Source: Nocardia aurantiaca (GTDB lineage Bacteria > Actinomycetota > Actinomycetes > Mycobacteriales > Mycobacteriaceae). Taken from it: a stretch of DNA of 64,000 bases. Below, piece by piece: positions 45,780 through 58,494 of the stretch (its first letter is position 1; each line of letters opens with the position of its first letter). The notes under the pieces were generated by a model. It did not search any database. It saw nothing but the letters and a program-made list of their open reading frames with translations, and had not been told where the DNA came from. The stretch is taken from positions 248,001 to 312,000 of the forward strand of contig NZ_WMBB01000004.1 in the NCBI RefSeq assembly GCF_009708175.1, read 5' to 3'. The position numbers and the translations under genes were made by a program.

Positions 45780-45985
45780 AACCACTCCTACACGCTCTTC
45801 CGACCAATGAACCGTCAGGTTCCGGGTGAAGCATTCGGCGGGCTCCACATCCTGACCGCCATCAGCGTCCTACGCACGCGCACGGACTCTCCTTCGATCG
45901 TGGCCGGATGCCCCCGACCACGGTACCGAGAGCGGAGCTGCGAGTGGCGCAACCGAATTGGACGCGTTGCGGCTACCCGGACCGG

Positions 45986-48351
<2,366 letters not shown>

Positions 48352-48434
48352 CGTTCCCGGATCCTCCATCCGCCAATAGCAACACAAACCCCAGCCCGTA
48401 ACACGATCCCCCAGCCGATCGGCGATCGAGAAAC

Positions 48435-48468
48435 AACGCGGCACCCGTCGTGAGACGGGTGCCGCGTT
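48435..48468 (-). terminator. Terminator downstream of ctaD
   Basis: A perfect 15-bp stem (arm AACGCGGCACCCGTC) with a GTGA loop, 21 bp beyond the ctaD stop. On the opposite strand it is followed by GGTTTTT, so it could work in both directions. Confidence 0.8.
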
Positions 48469-48488
48469 GGTTTTTCAGTGTCGAGCGA

Positions 48489-50225
48489 CTAGCTGGAAAC
48501 GTTCTCCAGCTCCTTGACGGTGTGGGACTTGGAGCCCCAGCCCACGTGGGCCTCGGCGCGCATGCGCTCGACCATGTGCGGGTAGTGCAGCTCGAACGCG
48601 GGACGCTCGGACCGGATCCGCGGCAGCTCGTAGAAGTTGTGCCGCGGCGGCGGGCAGGAGGTCGCCCACTCCAGCGAATTGCCGTAGCCCCACGGGTCAT
48701 CCACGGTCACGACCTCGCCATAGCGGTAGGACTTGAAGACGTTCCAGATGAACGGCAGCATCGACGCGCCCAGGATGAAGGCACCGATCGTGGAGATGGT
48801 GTTCAGGGTGGTGAAGCCGTCCGAGGGCAGGTAGTCCGCGTACCGACGGGGCATACCCATGTTGCCCAGCCAGTGCTGCACCAGGAACGTGGTGTGGAAG
48901 CCGATGAACGTGGCCCAGAAGTGCCACTTCGCGAGACGCTCGTCCATCATGCGCCCGGTCATCTTCGGGAACCAGAAGTAGATCCCCGCGAAGGTGGCGA
49001 ACACGATGGTGCCGAAGAGCACGTAGTGGAAGTGCGCCACCACGAAGTAGGTGTCGGACACGTGGAAGTCCAGCGGCGGCGAGGCCAGGATGACGCCCGA
49101 GAGACCGCCGAAGAGGAAGGTGACGATGAAGCCGATCGAGAACAGCATCGGCGACTCGAAGGTGAGCTGACCGCGCCACATGGTGCCGATCCAGTTGAAG
49201 AACTTCACACCGGTCGGGACCGCGATGAGGAAGGTCATGAACGAGAAGTACGGCAGCAGCACGGCGCCGGTCGCGTACATGTGGTGCGCCCACACCGCGA
49301 TCGAGAGCGCCGCGATGCCCAGGGTCGCGTAGACCAGGGTGGTGTAGCCGAAGATCGGCTTGCGCGAGAAGACCGGGAAGATCTCGGACACGATGCCGAA
49401 GAACGGCAGCGCGATGATGTACACCTCGGGGTGGCCGAAGTACCAGAACAGGTGCTGGTAGAGCAGGACGCCGCCATTGGCCGGGTCGTAGATGTGGCCG
49501 CCCAGGTGGCGGTCGTAGGCCAGCCCGAACAGGGCCGCGGTCAACAGCGGGAAGGCCAGCAGCACCAGCACCGAGGTGACGGCGATGTTCCAGGTGAAGA
49601 TGGGCATCCGGAACATGGTCATGCCCGGGCAGCGCAGGCAGACCACGGTGGTGAGCATGTTGACGCCACCGAGGATGGTGCCCAGACCGGAGACGGCCAG
49701 ACCCAGGATCCACAGGTCGGCGCCGACGCCCGGGGAGTGGACGATGTCCGACAGCGGGGTGTAGGCGGTCCAGCCGAAATCGGCCGCGCCACCGGGGGTG
49801 ATGAAGCCCGCGGTCGCCATGGTGCCGCCGAACAGGTACAGCCAGTAGCTGAAGGCGTTCAGGCGCGGGAAGGCGACGTCAGGGGCGCCGATCTGCAGCG
49901 GCAGGATGATGTTGGCGAAGCCGAACACGATCGCGGTCGCATAGAACAGCAGCATGATGGTGCCGTGCATGGTGAACAGCTGGTTGAACTGCTCCGGCGA
50001 CAGGAACTGCATGCCCGGCCGTGCCAGCTCGGCGCGCATCAGCAACGCCATGATGCCGCCGACGAGGAAGAAGGACATGGCCGTCACCAGGTACATGACG
50101 CCGAGAACCTTCGGGTCCGTCGTGGTGACCATCTTGTAGATGAACGATCCCTTCGGACCCGTCCTTTGAGGATAGGGCCGAGCCGCCTCCACAAGGCTGG
50201 CCGGCCGCGGTTCTACGGCAGTCAC
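48489..50225 (-). CDS. ctaD: Cytochrome c oxidase subunit I (aa3 type)
   Basis: The catalytic, proton-pumping subunit of the terminal oxidase. About 12 membrane segments. [10 protein letters not shown] (haem a ligand), [19 protein letters not shown] with the Cu-B His and cross-linked Tyr, WAHHMYATG and [12 protein letters not shown] are all present. GTG at 50225 has GGAGG four bases upstream and gives 578 residues, close to mycobacterial CtaD. Other oxidase subunits are elsewhere. fecB is divergent. Confidence 0.98.
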   Translation of the reverse strand: MTAVEPRPASLVEAARPYPQRTGPKGSFIYKMVTTTDPKVLGVMYLVTAMSFFLVGGIMALLMRAELARPGMQFLSPEQFNQLFTMHGTIMLLFYATAIVFGFANIILPLQIGAPDVAFPRLNAFSYWLYLFGGTMATAGFITPGGAADFGWTAYTPLSDIVHSPGVGADLWILGLAVSGLGTILGGVNMLTTVVCLRCPGMTMFRMPIFTWNIAVTSVLVLLAFPLLTAALFGLAYDRHLGGHIYDPANGGVLLYQHLFWYFGHPEVYIIALPFFGIVSEIFPVFSRKPIFGYTTLVYATLGIAALSIAVWAHHMYATGAVLLPYFSFMTFLIAVPTGVKFFNWIGTMWRGQLTFESPMLFSIGFIVTFLFGGLSGVILASPPLDFHVSDTYFVVAHFHYVLFGTIVFATFAGIYFWFPKMTGRMMDERLAKWHFWATFIGFHTTFLVQHWLGNMGMPRRYADYLPSDGFTTLNTISTIGAFILGASMLPFIWNVFKSYRYGEVVTVDDPWGYGNSLEWATSCPPPRHNFYELPRIRSERPAFELHYPHMVERMRAEAHVGWGSKSHTVKELENVSS

Positions 50226-50403
50226 GAAACCTCCACAGGTATGCCATCGTTCGTACGCTGCTTCCGGCGTCCGGTTCGGCATATGACGAACGACGGTGGC
50301 TTGCGCTGTGTCAGATCGTAAACGGTGTTCCTATAGCGCTCGCTCCGGGTCCTACTCTGTGTCGTAATTGGGAGTCGCCGGGCACGGCTGTAGGCTGCCC
50401 CGC

Positions 50404-51504
50404 ATGCCGGTGCGCGAGTCCGCTTCCACCCGAAACACGTTCGCCTCCACCTTGTCCCCGCTGCGGTATTTCCGCAGTGTGGGATTGGTCTCGGCCGCGA
50501 CGCTGCTGACAGTGGGTCTAGTGGCGGGATGCGGCAAAACCGATGACAACTCGGCCTCGATCGTACGAACGACCACGAATATCGCGGGGGCCGGCGTGGT
50601 CGGGATCGAGCGCGACACCACCAAGGCGTGCCCGCTGCCGTCCACCCCGGACTCGGCCGCGGGCACGAAGACTGTCGCCCACGCCTCGGGCACCTCGGAG
50701 GTTCCGGCCGACCCCAGGCGCATCGTGGTGTTGTCCACGCCCGCGCTGGACGCCGCCTGCGCACTGGGCCTGTGGGAGCGGGTGGTCGGCGCGGCCACCA
50801 TCGCCGGGACGACACCGCAGCCCTCGTACCTGGGCACCGGCATCGCCGCGATTCCCGCGGTCGGCATGGTGGGCAGCCCGGATCCCGCGAAAATCGCGGA
50901 GCTGAAACCGGATCTGATCATCGGCCCCGCCGGCGACGGCTCACATTACGACGCGCTGAAGGCCATCGCCCCGACGGTGCTGGTCGGCGAGGAGAACGGC
51001 TGGCAGGCCACCTTCACCGGTTTCGCGGAGGCCATGAACCGCAAGACCGCCGGGGCCAAGGCGCTCGACGACTACCGCGCGGCCGCCAAGGACGCGGGCA
51101 TCGCCGCCAATGCCGCCCTCACCCAGGCGTCGGTGATCCGCTTCGAGCCCAAGACCATTCAGGTCCAGGGCGGCAACAGCTTCGCCGCCCAGGTGCTCGG
51201 CGACGCCGGCGTGCAGCGGCCGGGGCCGCAGCGCGGGGACTCCTTCGACGTGACCAGCCTGAGCACTCAGGCCGACCGCAACCGGATCGAGGGCGACCTC
51301 ATCTTCCTCATGTTCGACGGCACTGACGGCCTCGACTACGGCAAGTCGATCATGAAGGGCGGCGATTGGAAACAGCTCGCCGCGGTGAGCGACCGCCGCG
51401 AGTTCGCGGTCGACGACGCCATCTGGCACGGCAGCGGCATCACCGCCGCGCGGGCACTGCTGGACGACGTACGCAACAACCTCAACGGATACGTCACGGA
51501 CTGA
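50404..51504 (+). CDS. fecB: Iron-siderophore/haem-type substrate-binding lipoprotein FecB
   Basis: A 366-residue periplasmic-binding-type lipoprotein. Signal peptide and lipobox LTVGLVAGC, then the class III binding fold with RRIVVLSTPALDAACALGLW, KIAELKPDLIIGPAG and VLVGEENGWQATF. The closing helix is HGSGITAARALLDDVRNNLN. The M. tuberculosis homologue is likewise next to ctaD. It is expected to bind ferric siderophore or a related ligand. No permease gene adjoins it. Confidence 0.9.
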   Translation: MPVRESASTRNTFASTLSPLRYFRSVGLVSAATLLTVGLVAGCGKTDDNSASIVRTTTNIAGAGVVGIERDTTKACPLPSTPDSAAGTKTVAHASGTSEVPADPRRIVVLSTPALDAACALGLWERVVGAATIAGTTPQPSYLGTGIAAIPAVGMVGSPDPAKIAELKPDLIIGPAGDGSHYDALKAIAPTVLVGEENGWQATFTGFAEAMNRKTAGAKALDDYRAAAKDAGIAANAALTQASVIRFEPKTIQVQGGNSFAAQVLGDAGVQRPGPQRGDSFDVTSLSTQADRNRIEGDLIFLMFDGTDGLDYGKSIMKGGDWKQLAAVSDRREFAVDDAIWHGSGITAARALLDDVRNNLNGYVTD

Positions 51505-51522
51505 GCACCCCGGGCTTCCCCG

Positions 51523-51857
51523 CCTCCCCGAACCTTCAGCGCACAGCTGAGAGCCGTCGACTGGCGGGCACGCGTGCCGGCGGTTGGGAAGCAACCCGAT
51601 TCCGGTCGCGCCCGACGAGTTACCCCGACCGTTGCGAGACCGGTTGCCGCGGTTGGTTAACGGCGCCGAGCGAATCCGCTCGGGGCTCCTGCGCCTCTTC
51701 CGAACCTTCAGCGCCCAGCCGAGCGCCATGCACGTCGGGCACGCGTCGAGGCGGTTGGGGGCCAACCGGTTCGGAGGCGAGTCAGTGACCCGGACCGTTG
51801 CGAAATCAATTGTCACCGTTGACAACGGGCCCCGAGCAATCTCGCTCGGGGCCCGTT
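51523..51857 (+). repeat. Imperfect tandem duplication, period about 172 bp
   Basis: Two adjoining copies begin CGCCTCCCCGAACCTTCAGC and CGCCTCTTCCGAACCTTCAG. Both continue GGGCACGCGT, a GGTTGG..CAACC hairpin and GACCGTTGCGA, and both end in a GAGC...GCTC hairpin. The hairpin arms differ between the copies in ways that keep pairing. The second copy's final hairpin is the strong terminator at 51824-51857. The duplication fills the space between the convergent fecB and nrdF stops. Confidence 0.7.
51824..51857. terminator. Bidirectional terminator between fecB and nrdF
   Basis: A perfect 14-bp stem (arm AACGGGCCCCGAGC) with a six-base loop, 19 bp beyond the nrdF stop. Confidence 0.8.
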
Positions 51858-51876
51858 CTGGTTCAAGGACGCTAGC

Positions 51877-52845
<969 letters not shown>

Positions 52846-52895
52846 TCACACACCCTTCTCAGCTCACCGGACCCTGCGGATTTCTCTTGCCCTGA

Positions 52896-52943
52896 ACACT
52901 ACTACTGGTAGGTGACATCCCTATGCAGCACAAGAAGTTGTGT
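52896..52943 (-). promoter_or_regulatory. Pair of NrdR-like boxes upstream of nrdF
   Basis: Box A is ACACTACTACTGGTAG at 52896-52911 and box B is GCACAAGAAGTTGTGT at 52928-52943. Their centres are 32 bp apart, three helical turns, as is usual for tandem NrdR boxes (consensus acaCwAtATaTwgtgt). They lie 57-104 bp before the nrdF start. Confidence 0.55.
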
Positions 52944-53083
52944 CTTCACGTGTCTCCACGCTGTCCTGCGAGAATGCGAAACGGGGATGGGCAAGCACGC
53001 CACCGACTGGTGAAAATTACAGCCGTGCAATCCGTCACAGCGACCCGGGGTGGCCATGCAGAGCCGGCCCCCGGGTTTGCCGA

Positions 53084-53434
53084 TCAGATGCCGCGCACCA
53101 CCTTGGCGGTCGTGAAGTAGATGACCAGCCCGGTGGCGTCCACCAGCGTGGTCACCATGGGCACGGAGATGACCGCGGGGTCGATGCGCGGTTCTTGCAG
53201 CAGCGGCATGGTGCCGCCGATGGTCGCGGCCCATCCGCAGATGGTCACCAGCGCGATGCCCACCACCACGGCGATCCTCGCGCCCACGAAGATGGTGCCG
53301 ATGACCATGCCCACGGTGGCGAGCATGCAGCCGAGCAGCAGCCCGACCCGACCGGATCTGCTGCTGATGGCGCCCTGAGACCGCATGACCAGGGCGGTAC
53401 CAATCGGTACCGATCGATGTCGTGGCGGTGACAT
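53084..53434 (-). pseudogene. C-terminal fragment of an MgtE-type magnesium transporter
   Basis: This frame gives about three membrane helices: VGLLLGCMLATVGMVIGTIF, GIALVTICGWAATIGGTMPL, and after EPRIDPAV, PMVTTLVDATGLVIYFTTAK. These match the last helices of MgtE, including its signature VTTLVDxTGLxIYF. The N domain, CBS pair and first helices are missing (a full protein is ~450 residues), and nothing upstream supplies them. Most likely a remnant; an independent short membrane protein is less likely. Confidence 0.7.
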
Positions 53435-53604
53435 GCCGCTGGTTCGCCATCGACAGCACTCGACCGGGCGGCCGATTCCATGACAGGGTCGAAAAATGGT
53501 GGCGGCGCGGCGGTTTGCCGCCGGATCATTTTCCGATCATTTTTCGCCGATCCCATCGCCGCAGCCGTTGGGCGGGCGTCCTGGATGCCTTACTCTCTGC
53601 CTCT

Positions 53605-54273
53605 GTGCGTGTTCTGGTGCTAGAGGATGACCACCAACTCGGCCGTGAGGTGACCGATGGTTTGCGCTCGGCCGGGTTCGCGGTGGATCTCGCCCAGAGC
53701 GTCGCCGACGCGGATTTCAAGATCGCCATCAATCGCTACGACTGCCTGGTGGTGGATCGCGGCCTGCCCGACGGCGACGGCCTGGACCTGGTCGCCGCGG
53801 CGCGCAGGGCCGGGCACACGATGCCCGCGCTCATGCTGACCGGCCGCGACGGACTCGACGACCGGCTGGCCGGTTTCGAGCACGGCGCCGACGACTATCT
53901 GACCAAGCCCTTCGCACTGCCGGAGTTGGTGATGCGGGTACGGGCGCTGTGCCGGCGCCGCGACCACCCCACCGCTTCGCGAATCGCGGTGGGGGACATC
54001 AATATCGACCTCATGCGCCGCCGCGTCACCCGCGGCGGCATCATGCTGGCGCTCACGCCCAAGGAGTTCGCCGTGCTCGAGCTCATGGCGACCCGGCGCG
54101 GCAGCGTGGTGACCCGCACCGACCTCATCGAGTGCTGCTGGGACGAAATGGCCGAGCCCGCCTCGAACGTGGTGGACGCGGTGGTCGCCAAGCTGCGGCG
54201 CAAGCTGGGGGAGCCGAGTGTCATCGAGACCGTGCGGGGCACGGGATTCATTGTCTCCGGCGGGATCTCGTGA
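53605..54273 (+). CDS. OmpR-family response regulator
   Basis: A 222-residue regulator starting GTG as MRVLVLEDDHQLGREVTDGL. The receiver has the acidic pocket EDD (7-9), phospho-acceptor Asp51 in LVVDRGLPDGDG and LTKPFALPELV. The winged-helix effector contains LTPKEFAVLELMATRRGSVV and VVAKLRRKLGEPSVIETVRG. Its stop overlaps the kinase start (GTGA). Target genes are not evident; the neighbouring phosphatase gene is on the same strand. Confidence 0.95.
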   Translation: MRVLVLEDDHQLGREVTDGLRSAGFAVDLAQSVADADFKIAINRYDCLVVDRGLPDGDGLDLVAAARRAGHTMPALMLTGRDGLDDRLAGFEHGADDYLTKPFALPELVMRVRALCRRRDHPTASRIAVGDINIDLMRRRVTRGGIMLALTPKEFAVLELMATRRGSVVTRTDLIECCWDEMAEPASNVVDAVVAKLRRKLGEPSVIETVRGTGFIVSGGIS

Positions 54274-55574
54274 GCGCGCATCGATCCCCCGCCGTGGCCC
54301 GGCTCACGCGTGCCCGGTGGTTCATGACCGCGCTGGCCACCGTGATCACGGCCACGGCCGTGCTGGTGTTCGGGTTCGTCGCGGCCTCCATCGACGCGCA
54401 CGCGCGCCAGACCCGGGCGCAGGATCAGGTCCAGGAGGTCGCGGGCGGACTGGCCCGGGCCATCCAGCACGACGACAAGCAGGTCCTGGACCTGGCCACC
54501 GTCATCGACGACGAATTGGCCAAGGGGCCGACGGCGGTCGTCGTCGCGGTGCGCACACCGGGTGAGCCGTGGAAGCAGGCGCACACCTATCAACGCTCGC
54601 TCATGCCCGACGACACCCAGATCGCCACGCTCGCAACGCAAACCGAGGATCACGCCGGCGGCCTGCTCTATCGGAGCAGCCGGTTCACCGAAACCGATAT
54701 CACCGGCCGCGGCGTGACGGTGGCGGGCACCCCGGTGTTCTGGAACGACTGGGACAGTATCGTCGTCATCCTGGCCGGGACCGAGTCCATGGCCGACGCC
54801 GGTGCGCATCGAACCCTGGTGTGGGAGTTGACGATCGGCGGCGGCCTGCTGGTGCTGCTGTCCGCGGCCGCCACCTTCGTGCTGTCCGGGCGCAGCCAGC
54901 GGCAGGCGCTGCGCATGCTGGACGAGCACGAGCAGTTCCTGGGCGACGCCGCGCACGAATTGCGCACGCCGCTCACCACCTTGAAGCTGCTCACCGAATC
55001 CAGGCCCAAACCCGAGGAGGTGCAGCAGACGCTGACCGAGGCCCGGCGGCTCGCGGATCGCATGGCGCGCCTGGTGACCGGGCTGCTGGCCCGCGCCCGC
55101 ATGCAGTCCGGCGTCGCCGAACCCGAGCGCACGCTGCTGCGACTGGACCAGCTGGCCGAGGCGGTGGCCGAGGAGGCCGCCGACGAGCGCATCGTGGTGA
55201 CCGCGCATCCGAGCGTGGTGGTGGGCGACCCGCAGCTGCTGAGCCTCGCCATCCGGAACATGCTGGAGAACGGCCTCACCCACGGCGCGGTGAACCGGGC
55301 CGCGCCGGTCGAGGTGCATGTGGCCGAGGGCCGGGTCAGCATTCGCGACCATGGTCCCGGCGTGGATCCGGTGCTGGCCGCCAGCCCCTTCAACCGCGGC
55401 GCGGCGGGCCGGACGGGGCGCAATGGCATCGGTCTGGCCCTGGTCGCGTGGGTGGCCGAGGCCCACGGCGGCAATGCCTCCATCGAGTCCGCCGCCGGCG
55501 GCGGCACGATCGCCACCCTGTGGCTGCCGCCGGCCGACATCACCGTCGGCAGCCCGGTCGGCGCCCGCCGCTAG
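54270..55574 (+). CDS. Sensor histidine kinase
   Basis: A 434-residue kinase with two membrane segments (about 19-40 and 184-206) around an extracytoplasmic sensor of ~140 residues. The phospho-acceptor is His229 in GDAAHELRTPLTTLKLL. The ATPase domain has N-box IRNMLENGLTHG, DHGPGVDP and GIGLALVAWVAEAHGG. HAMP is short or absent. GTG start overlaps the regulator stop, so the pair forms one two-component system. Signal unknown. Confidence 0.94.
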   Translation: MSAHRSPAVARLTRARWFMTALATVITATAVLVFGFVAASIDAHARQTRAQDQVQEVAGGLARAIQHDDKQVLDLATVIDDELAKGPTAVVVAVRTPGEPWKQAHTYQRSLMPDDTQIATLATQTEDHAGGLLYRSSRFTETDITGRGVTVAGTPVFWNDWDSIVVILAGTESMADAGAHRTLVWELTIGGGLLVLLSAAATFVLSGRSQRQALRMLDEHEQFLGDAAHELRTPLTTLKLLTESRPKPEEVQQTLTEARRLADRMARLVTGLLARARMQSGVAEPERTLLRLDQLAEAVAEEAADERIVVTAHPSVVVGDPQLLSLAIRNMLENGLTHGAVNRAAPVEVHVAEGRVSIRDHGPGVDPVLAASPFNRGAAGRTGRNGIGLALVAWVAEAHGGNASIESAAGGGTIATLWLPPADITVGSPVGARR

Positions 55575-55631
55575 CGCCGTCCGCGCCCGTTCGGCACGCG
55601 GCGAGCCGCCTTTGCGTTCACCATTGACGGT

Positions 55632-56288
55632 GTGGACGCGGCAGGACCCGGATTGCAGTCACTGACCATCGTGCGGCACGGCGAGAGCACCGCCAATGCG
55701 GCGCGTGACACCTCGGCGGAGGAGTTCATCACGGGCACACGTGATGCCGATGTGCCGCTGACGGAACTGGGCGCGGCGCAGGCGGCGGCCACCGGCAAAC
55801 GGCTGGCCGAGTTCGAGCCCGGCTTCGACCTCGTGGTCTGCTCGCCGTATGCGCGCACCCGGGAGACCGCTCGGATCGCGCTGGGTTTCCCGACCGCACC
55901 GCCCGTCCAGTACGACGAGCGCGTTCGCGATCGGGAGCCCGGAGTCCTGTTCGGGCTCACCAGAATCGGCATCCAGCGACGGTATCCGGAGGAATACCGC
56001 GCCATGCAACGCGTCGGCGGCTTCTACCATCGGCCCGCCGGTGGTGAGTCCTGGCCGGACGTCGCGCTGCGGCTGCGCGCCGTACTGCGCGAAATGCACG
56101 GCCATGCCCTGGTTTTCACCCACGACATCGCAATCGTGCTGACCCGCTATATCTTCGGGGATCTCGACGAAGCGGAGATCAGTTCCCAAACCACCGCCCA
56201 GGTCCGCAATGCGTCCATAACCCGTTGGGAGCGCACCGATTCCGGCATGCGGCTGGCCGTCTACAACGACACCGCCCATCTGATGTAG
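55632..56288 (+). CDS. Histidine phosphatase (phosphoglycerate mutase-like)
   Basis: A 218-residue branch-1 histidine phosphatase. The catalytic motif is LTIVRHGESTAN, with SPYARTRETARIAL, a conserved Glu region VRDREPGVLFGL, and the second His in LVFTHDIAIVL. GTG start. Substrates in this superfamily range from sugar phosphates to lipids and nucleotides. It follows the kinase gene by 57 bp on the same strand. Confidence 0.92.
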   Translation: MDAAGPGLQSLTIVRHGESTANAARDTSAEEFITGTRDADVPLTELGAAQAAATGKRLAEFEPGFDLVVCSPYARTRETARIALGFPTAPPVQYDERVRDREPGVLFGLTRIGIQRRYPEEYRAMQRVGGFYHRPAGGESWPDVALRLRAVLREMHGHALVFTHDIAIVLTRYIFGDLDEAEISSQTTAQVRNASITRWERTDSGMRLAVYNDTAHLM

Positions 56289-56651
56289 TCGCCCACGTCG
56301 ACCCCTGTCCACCCGGGATGACAGAGCATTCCTCGCGGGCGCGGATGCGTGAGAGCGATCCGGTGTCACTTTCAAGCCTCCGACATACGCCGCGGCCATC
56401 CCCGCACAGGCGGAGGTGAACACGTCCCCGCCGACCTCTGGGCAGGGCTCGGCCGTGCGCGAATGCTTCCATCCGGCAGCGCCGGGTCGTCATGCGGGTT
56501 CCTCCTGGCGCATGTGAGAAGTCACAAGCGCATCGAAAGCTGCATTACTGTGCTTCACAGGAGCAATCGAACCAGCCGTTCGGATCTGCGGCGATGCGTT
56601 AGCGTTTCAGGTCCCGACGGGGCACGACTCGGGGGTGGAAGGGAGTCACGG
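56289..56651. other. Intergenic region, no gene recognised
   Basis: These 363 bp precede the PucR gene and presumably hold its promoter. Open frames here are not supported by any motif, and no strong inverted repeat is seen. Confidence 0.4.
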
Positions 56652-57923
56652 ATGTCCGTGGGAATTCCGGCCCAGGCGGGGCTGACCGTGTCGGGCAGCC
56701 CGATATCGTCGCCGCTCAAGGATGTGCGCGGGCTCGCGCAGCACATGGTGGGGCATTTCGTCGAGACGGTCGCGCCGTGCGGGACCCTGCCCGGGGACGC
56801 CATTCACGGCGACGTCACGACCATCACCCGCACCTGCCTGGAGCTGGCGGTGGGGATGTTGGACGGGCGCGATATTCCGGAGAAGACCAAGCGACTCGAG
56901 GAGGCCGCCGCGCAGTGGGCGCGGGAGGGCATTCCGATCGACACCATCCACCACGCCATCCACGAGGGCTTCAAGATCGGGTCCGAGCTGGTGATGGCCA
57001 ATGCCATGGCCGGGCACGTCCGCCGCGAGGACGACAACGGCGTCACATTGGTCATCGCGGCGGCCGATATGGACAGCATCATGGGCGGGGCCAAACTCGT
57101 GGTGGAGCTGCTGGACCGGATGACCTCCGCGGTGGCCATGGCCTATGTGCGAGAGCTGCGCTCGGTGGTGAGCGAACACCACACGGCCGTGCACACCCTG
57201 ACCTCCGCGCTGCTCGGCGGGCACAGCACCTCCACCATGGCGCGCGAATGCGGGATCGAGATCGCCGAGACGTATCACGTACTGGCGCTGGCCATTCCGG
57301 AACATCCGGAGGAGCACTCCCCCACCGTGGACGGGGCGGTGGTGGCGCGGCGCAAACTGCGCCGGGTGCAGGCCGAACTGGCCACCCGCTACCCCGACCA
57401 GGTGCTGTCGCTGCTGAGCGTGGACGGCGGCACGCTGCTGGTGCCGGTGACCGCGCTCGCGGAGGACCAGCTGGACGAACTGATCGAGCAGCTCTCGCGC
57501 GCCGCGCGGGTGCCGATCACCGCGACGCTGGTTTCGGCTACGCCGCAACAGATTCCGGACGCCGCCGATCAGGCGCACGAGCTGCTGGACATCGTGCACC
57601 GGCTGCGGCTGGTACGCGGGTTGTTCCGATTCGACGAGCTGGCACTGGAATACCAGCTCACCCGGCCGGGACCCGGACGCGATCACCTCGGGTCGCTGCT
57701 CGATCCGCTCGACGAGCACACCGAGCTGCTGGAGACGCTGCAATCGCACATCAGCAACAACCTGAACCGGCAGCGCACCGCGCGCATGCTGCATGTGCAC
57801 ACCAATACCGTCGACTACCGGCTCAAACGGATCGGGCAGCTGACCGGGTTCGATCCCTCGCAGGCGTCGGGACTGTGGTACCTGCGCTCGGCGCTGGTGG
57901 CGCGCACCTATCAGGCTGGGTGA
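56652..57923 (+). CDS. PucR/CdaR-type transcriptional regulator
   Basis: A 423-residue regulator. The N-terminal ~160 residues form a helical sensing region (VRGLAQHMVGHFVETVAPCG). A GGDEF-like divergent middle domain follows (SLLSVDGGTLLVPVTALAED). The C-terminal PucR helix-turn-helix reads LLETLQSHISNNLNRQRTAR then MLHVHTNTVDYRLKRIGQLT. ATG at 56652 is preceded by GGAAGGGAG. Many such proteins occur in Nocardia; target unknown. Confidence 0.92.
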   Translation: MSVGIPAQAGLTVSGSPISSPLKDVRGLAQHMVGHFVETVAPCGTLPGDAIHGDVTTITRTCLELAVGMLDGRDIPEKTKRLEEAAAQWAREGIPIDTIHHAIHEGFKIGSELVMANAMAGHVRREDDNGVTLVIAAADMDSIMGGAKLVVELLDRMTSAVAMAYVRELRSVVSEHHTAVHTLTSALLGGHSTSTMARECGIEIAETYHVLALAIPEHPEEHSPTVDGAVVARRKLRRVQAELATRYPDQVLSLLSVDGGTLLVPVTALAEDQLDELIEQLSRAARVPITATLVSATPQQIPDAADQAHELLDIVHRLRLVRGLFRFDELALEYQLTRPGPGRDHLGSLLDPLDEHTELLETLQSHISNNLNRQRTARMLHVHTNTVDYRLKRIGQLTGFDPSQASGLWYLRSALVARTYQAG

Positions 57924-58215
57924 CCTCGGCATCGGTCCGCTCAGCGATGGTCGGGGCGGGCTCGCCGCGCAGGCGGGTCGAACCGAGCAGGTGACGGTGC
58001 CCGACCATCCCACCGCGGCCGTGATCGGCATTCCCGCCGCCGACGTTTCCGTTCCAACGCGTAACAACTGAACTCGCGCGGCGCTTGTGACATTTCCAAG
58101 CGCGAAGCGGAATACGTTCCCGCGCAGGGAAATCCAGTTACTTTCGGTTACAGAGACGCGCAGCCGCCGCTGGGGTCGGCTTGCGCGTCTCTCCGCACTA
58201 CTCGAGGAGCAGCAC

Positions 58216-58458
58216 ATGGTGGGCACCAACCGGGGCAAGGTCCTGTTCGACAGCGTGGGGGAGGCTCTCACCCACCGGGTCACCGTGTATTTCGGCGGGC
58301 CCGAGGACGGAGCCGAGCTCACGATGGAATACGCGGCCACCTGGAAAGAGGCGTCGGACTTCACCGTGGCGGCCGTGCACGCCGGACTGGCGGTGACGGT
58401 GGACAGCCGGATTCGGCCGGGACTGCGGCGACTACCCCGATACGGGTTCCGGCACTGA
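58216..58458 (+). CDS. Small hypothetical protein
   Basis: An 80-residue protein with GAGGAG upstream of ATG. It reads MVGTNRGKVLFDSVGEALTH, then VTVYFGGPEDGAELTMEYAA, and ends in an Arg-rich RLPRYGFRH. No signal peptide, membrane segment or known motif. An in-frame extension of 43 codons upstream looks non-coding. Good ribosome site and composition support it. Confidence 0.55.
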   Translation: MVGTNRGKVLFDSVGEALTHRVTVYFGGPEDGAELTMEYAATWKEASDFTVAAVHAGLAVTVDSRIRPGLRRLPRYGFRH

Positions 58459-58494
58459 GATGATCGGCGTCTCAGCCGTGCTCGGGCGGTGCGA

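Noticed and set aside
48450..50321. 623-codon plus-strand open frame, rich in Arg, Glu and Gly
   Set aside because: Exactly antisense to ctaD, whose motifs are unmistakable.
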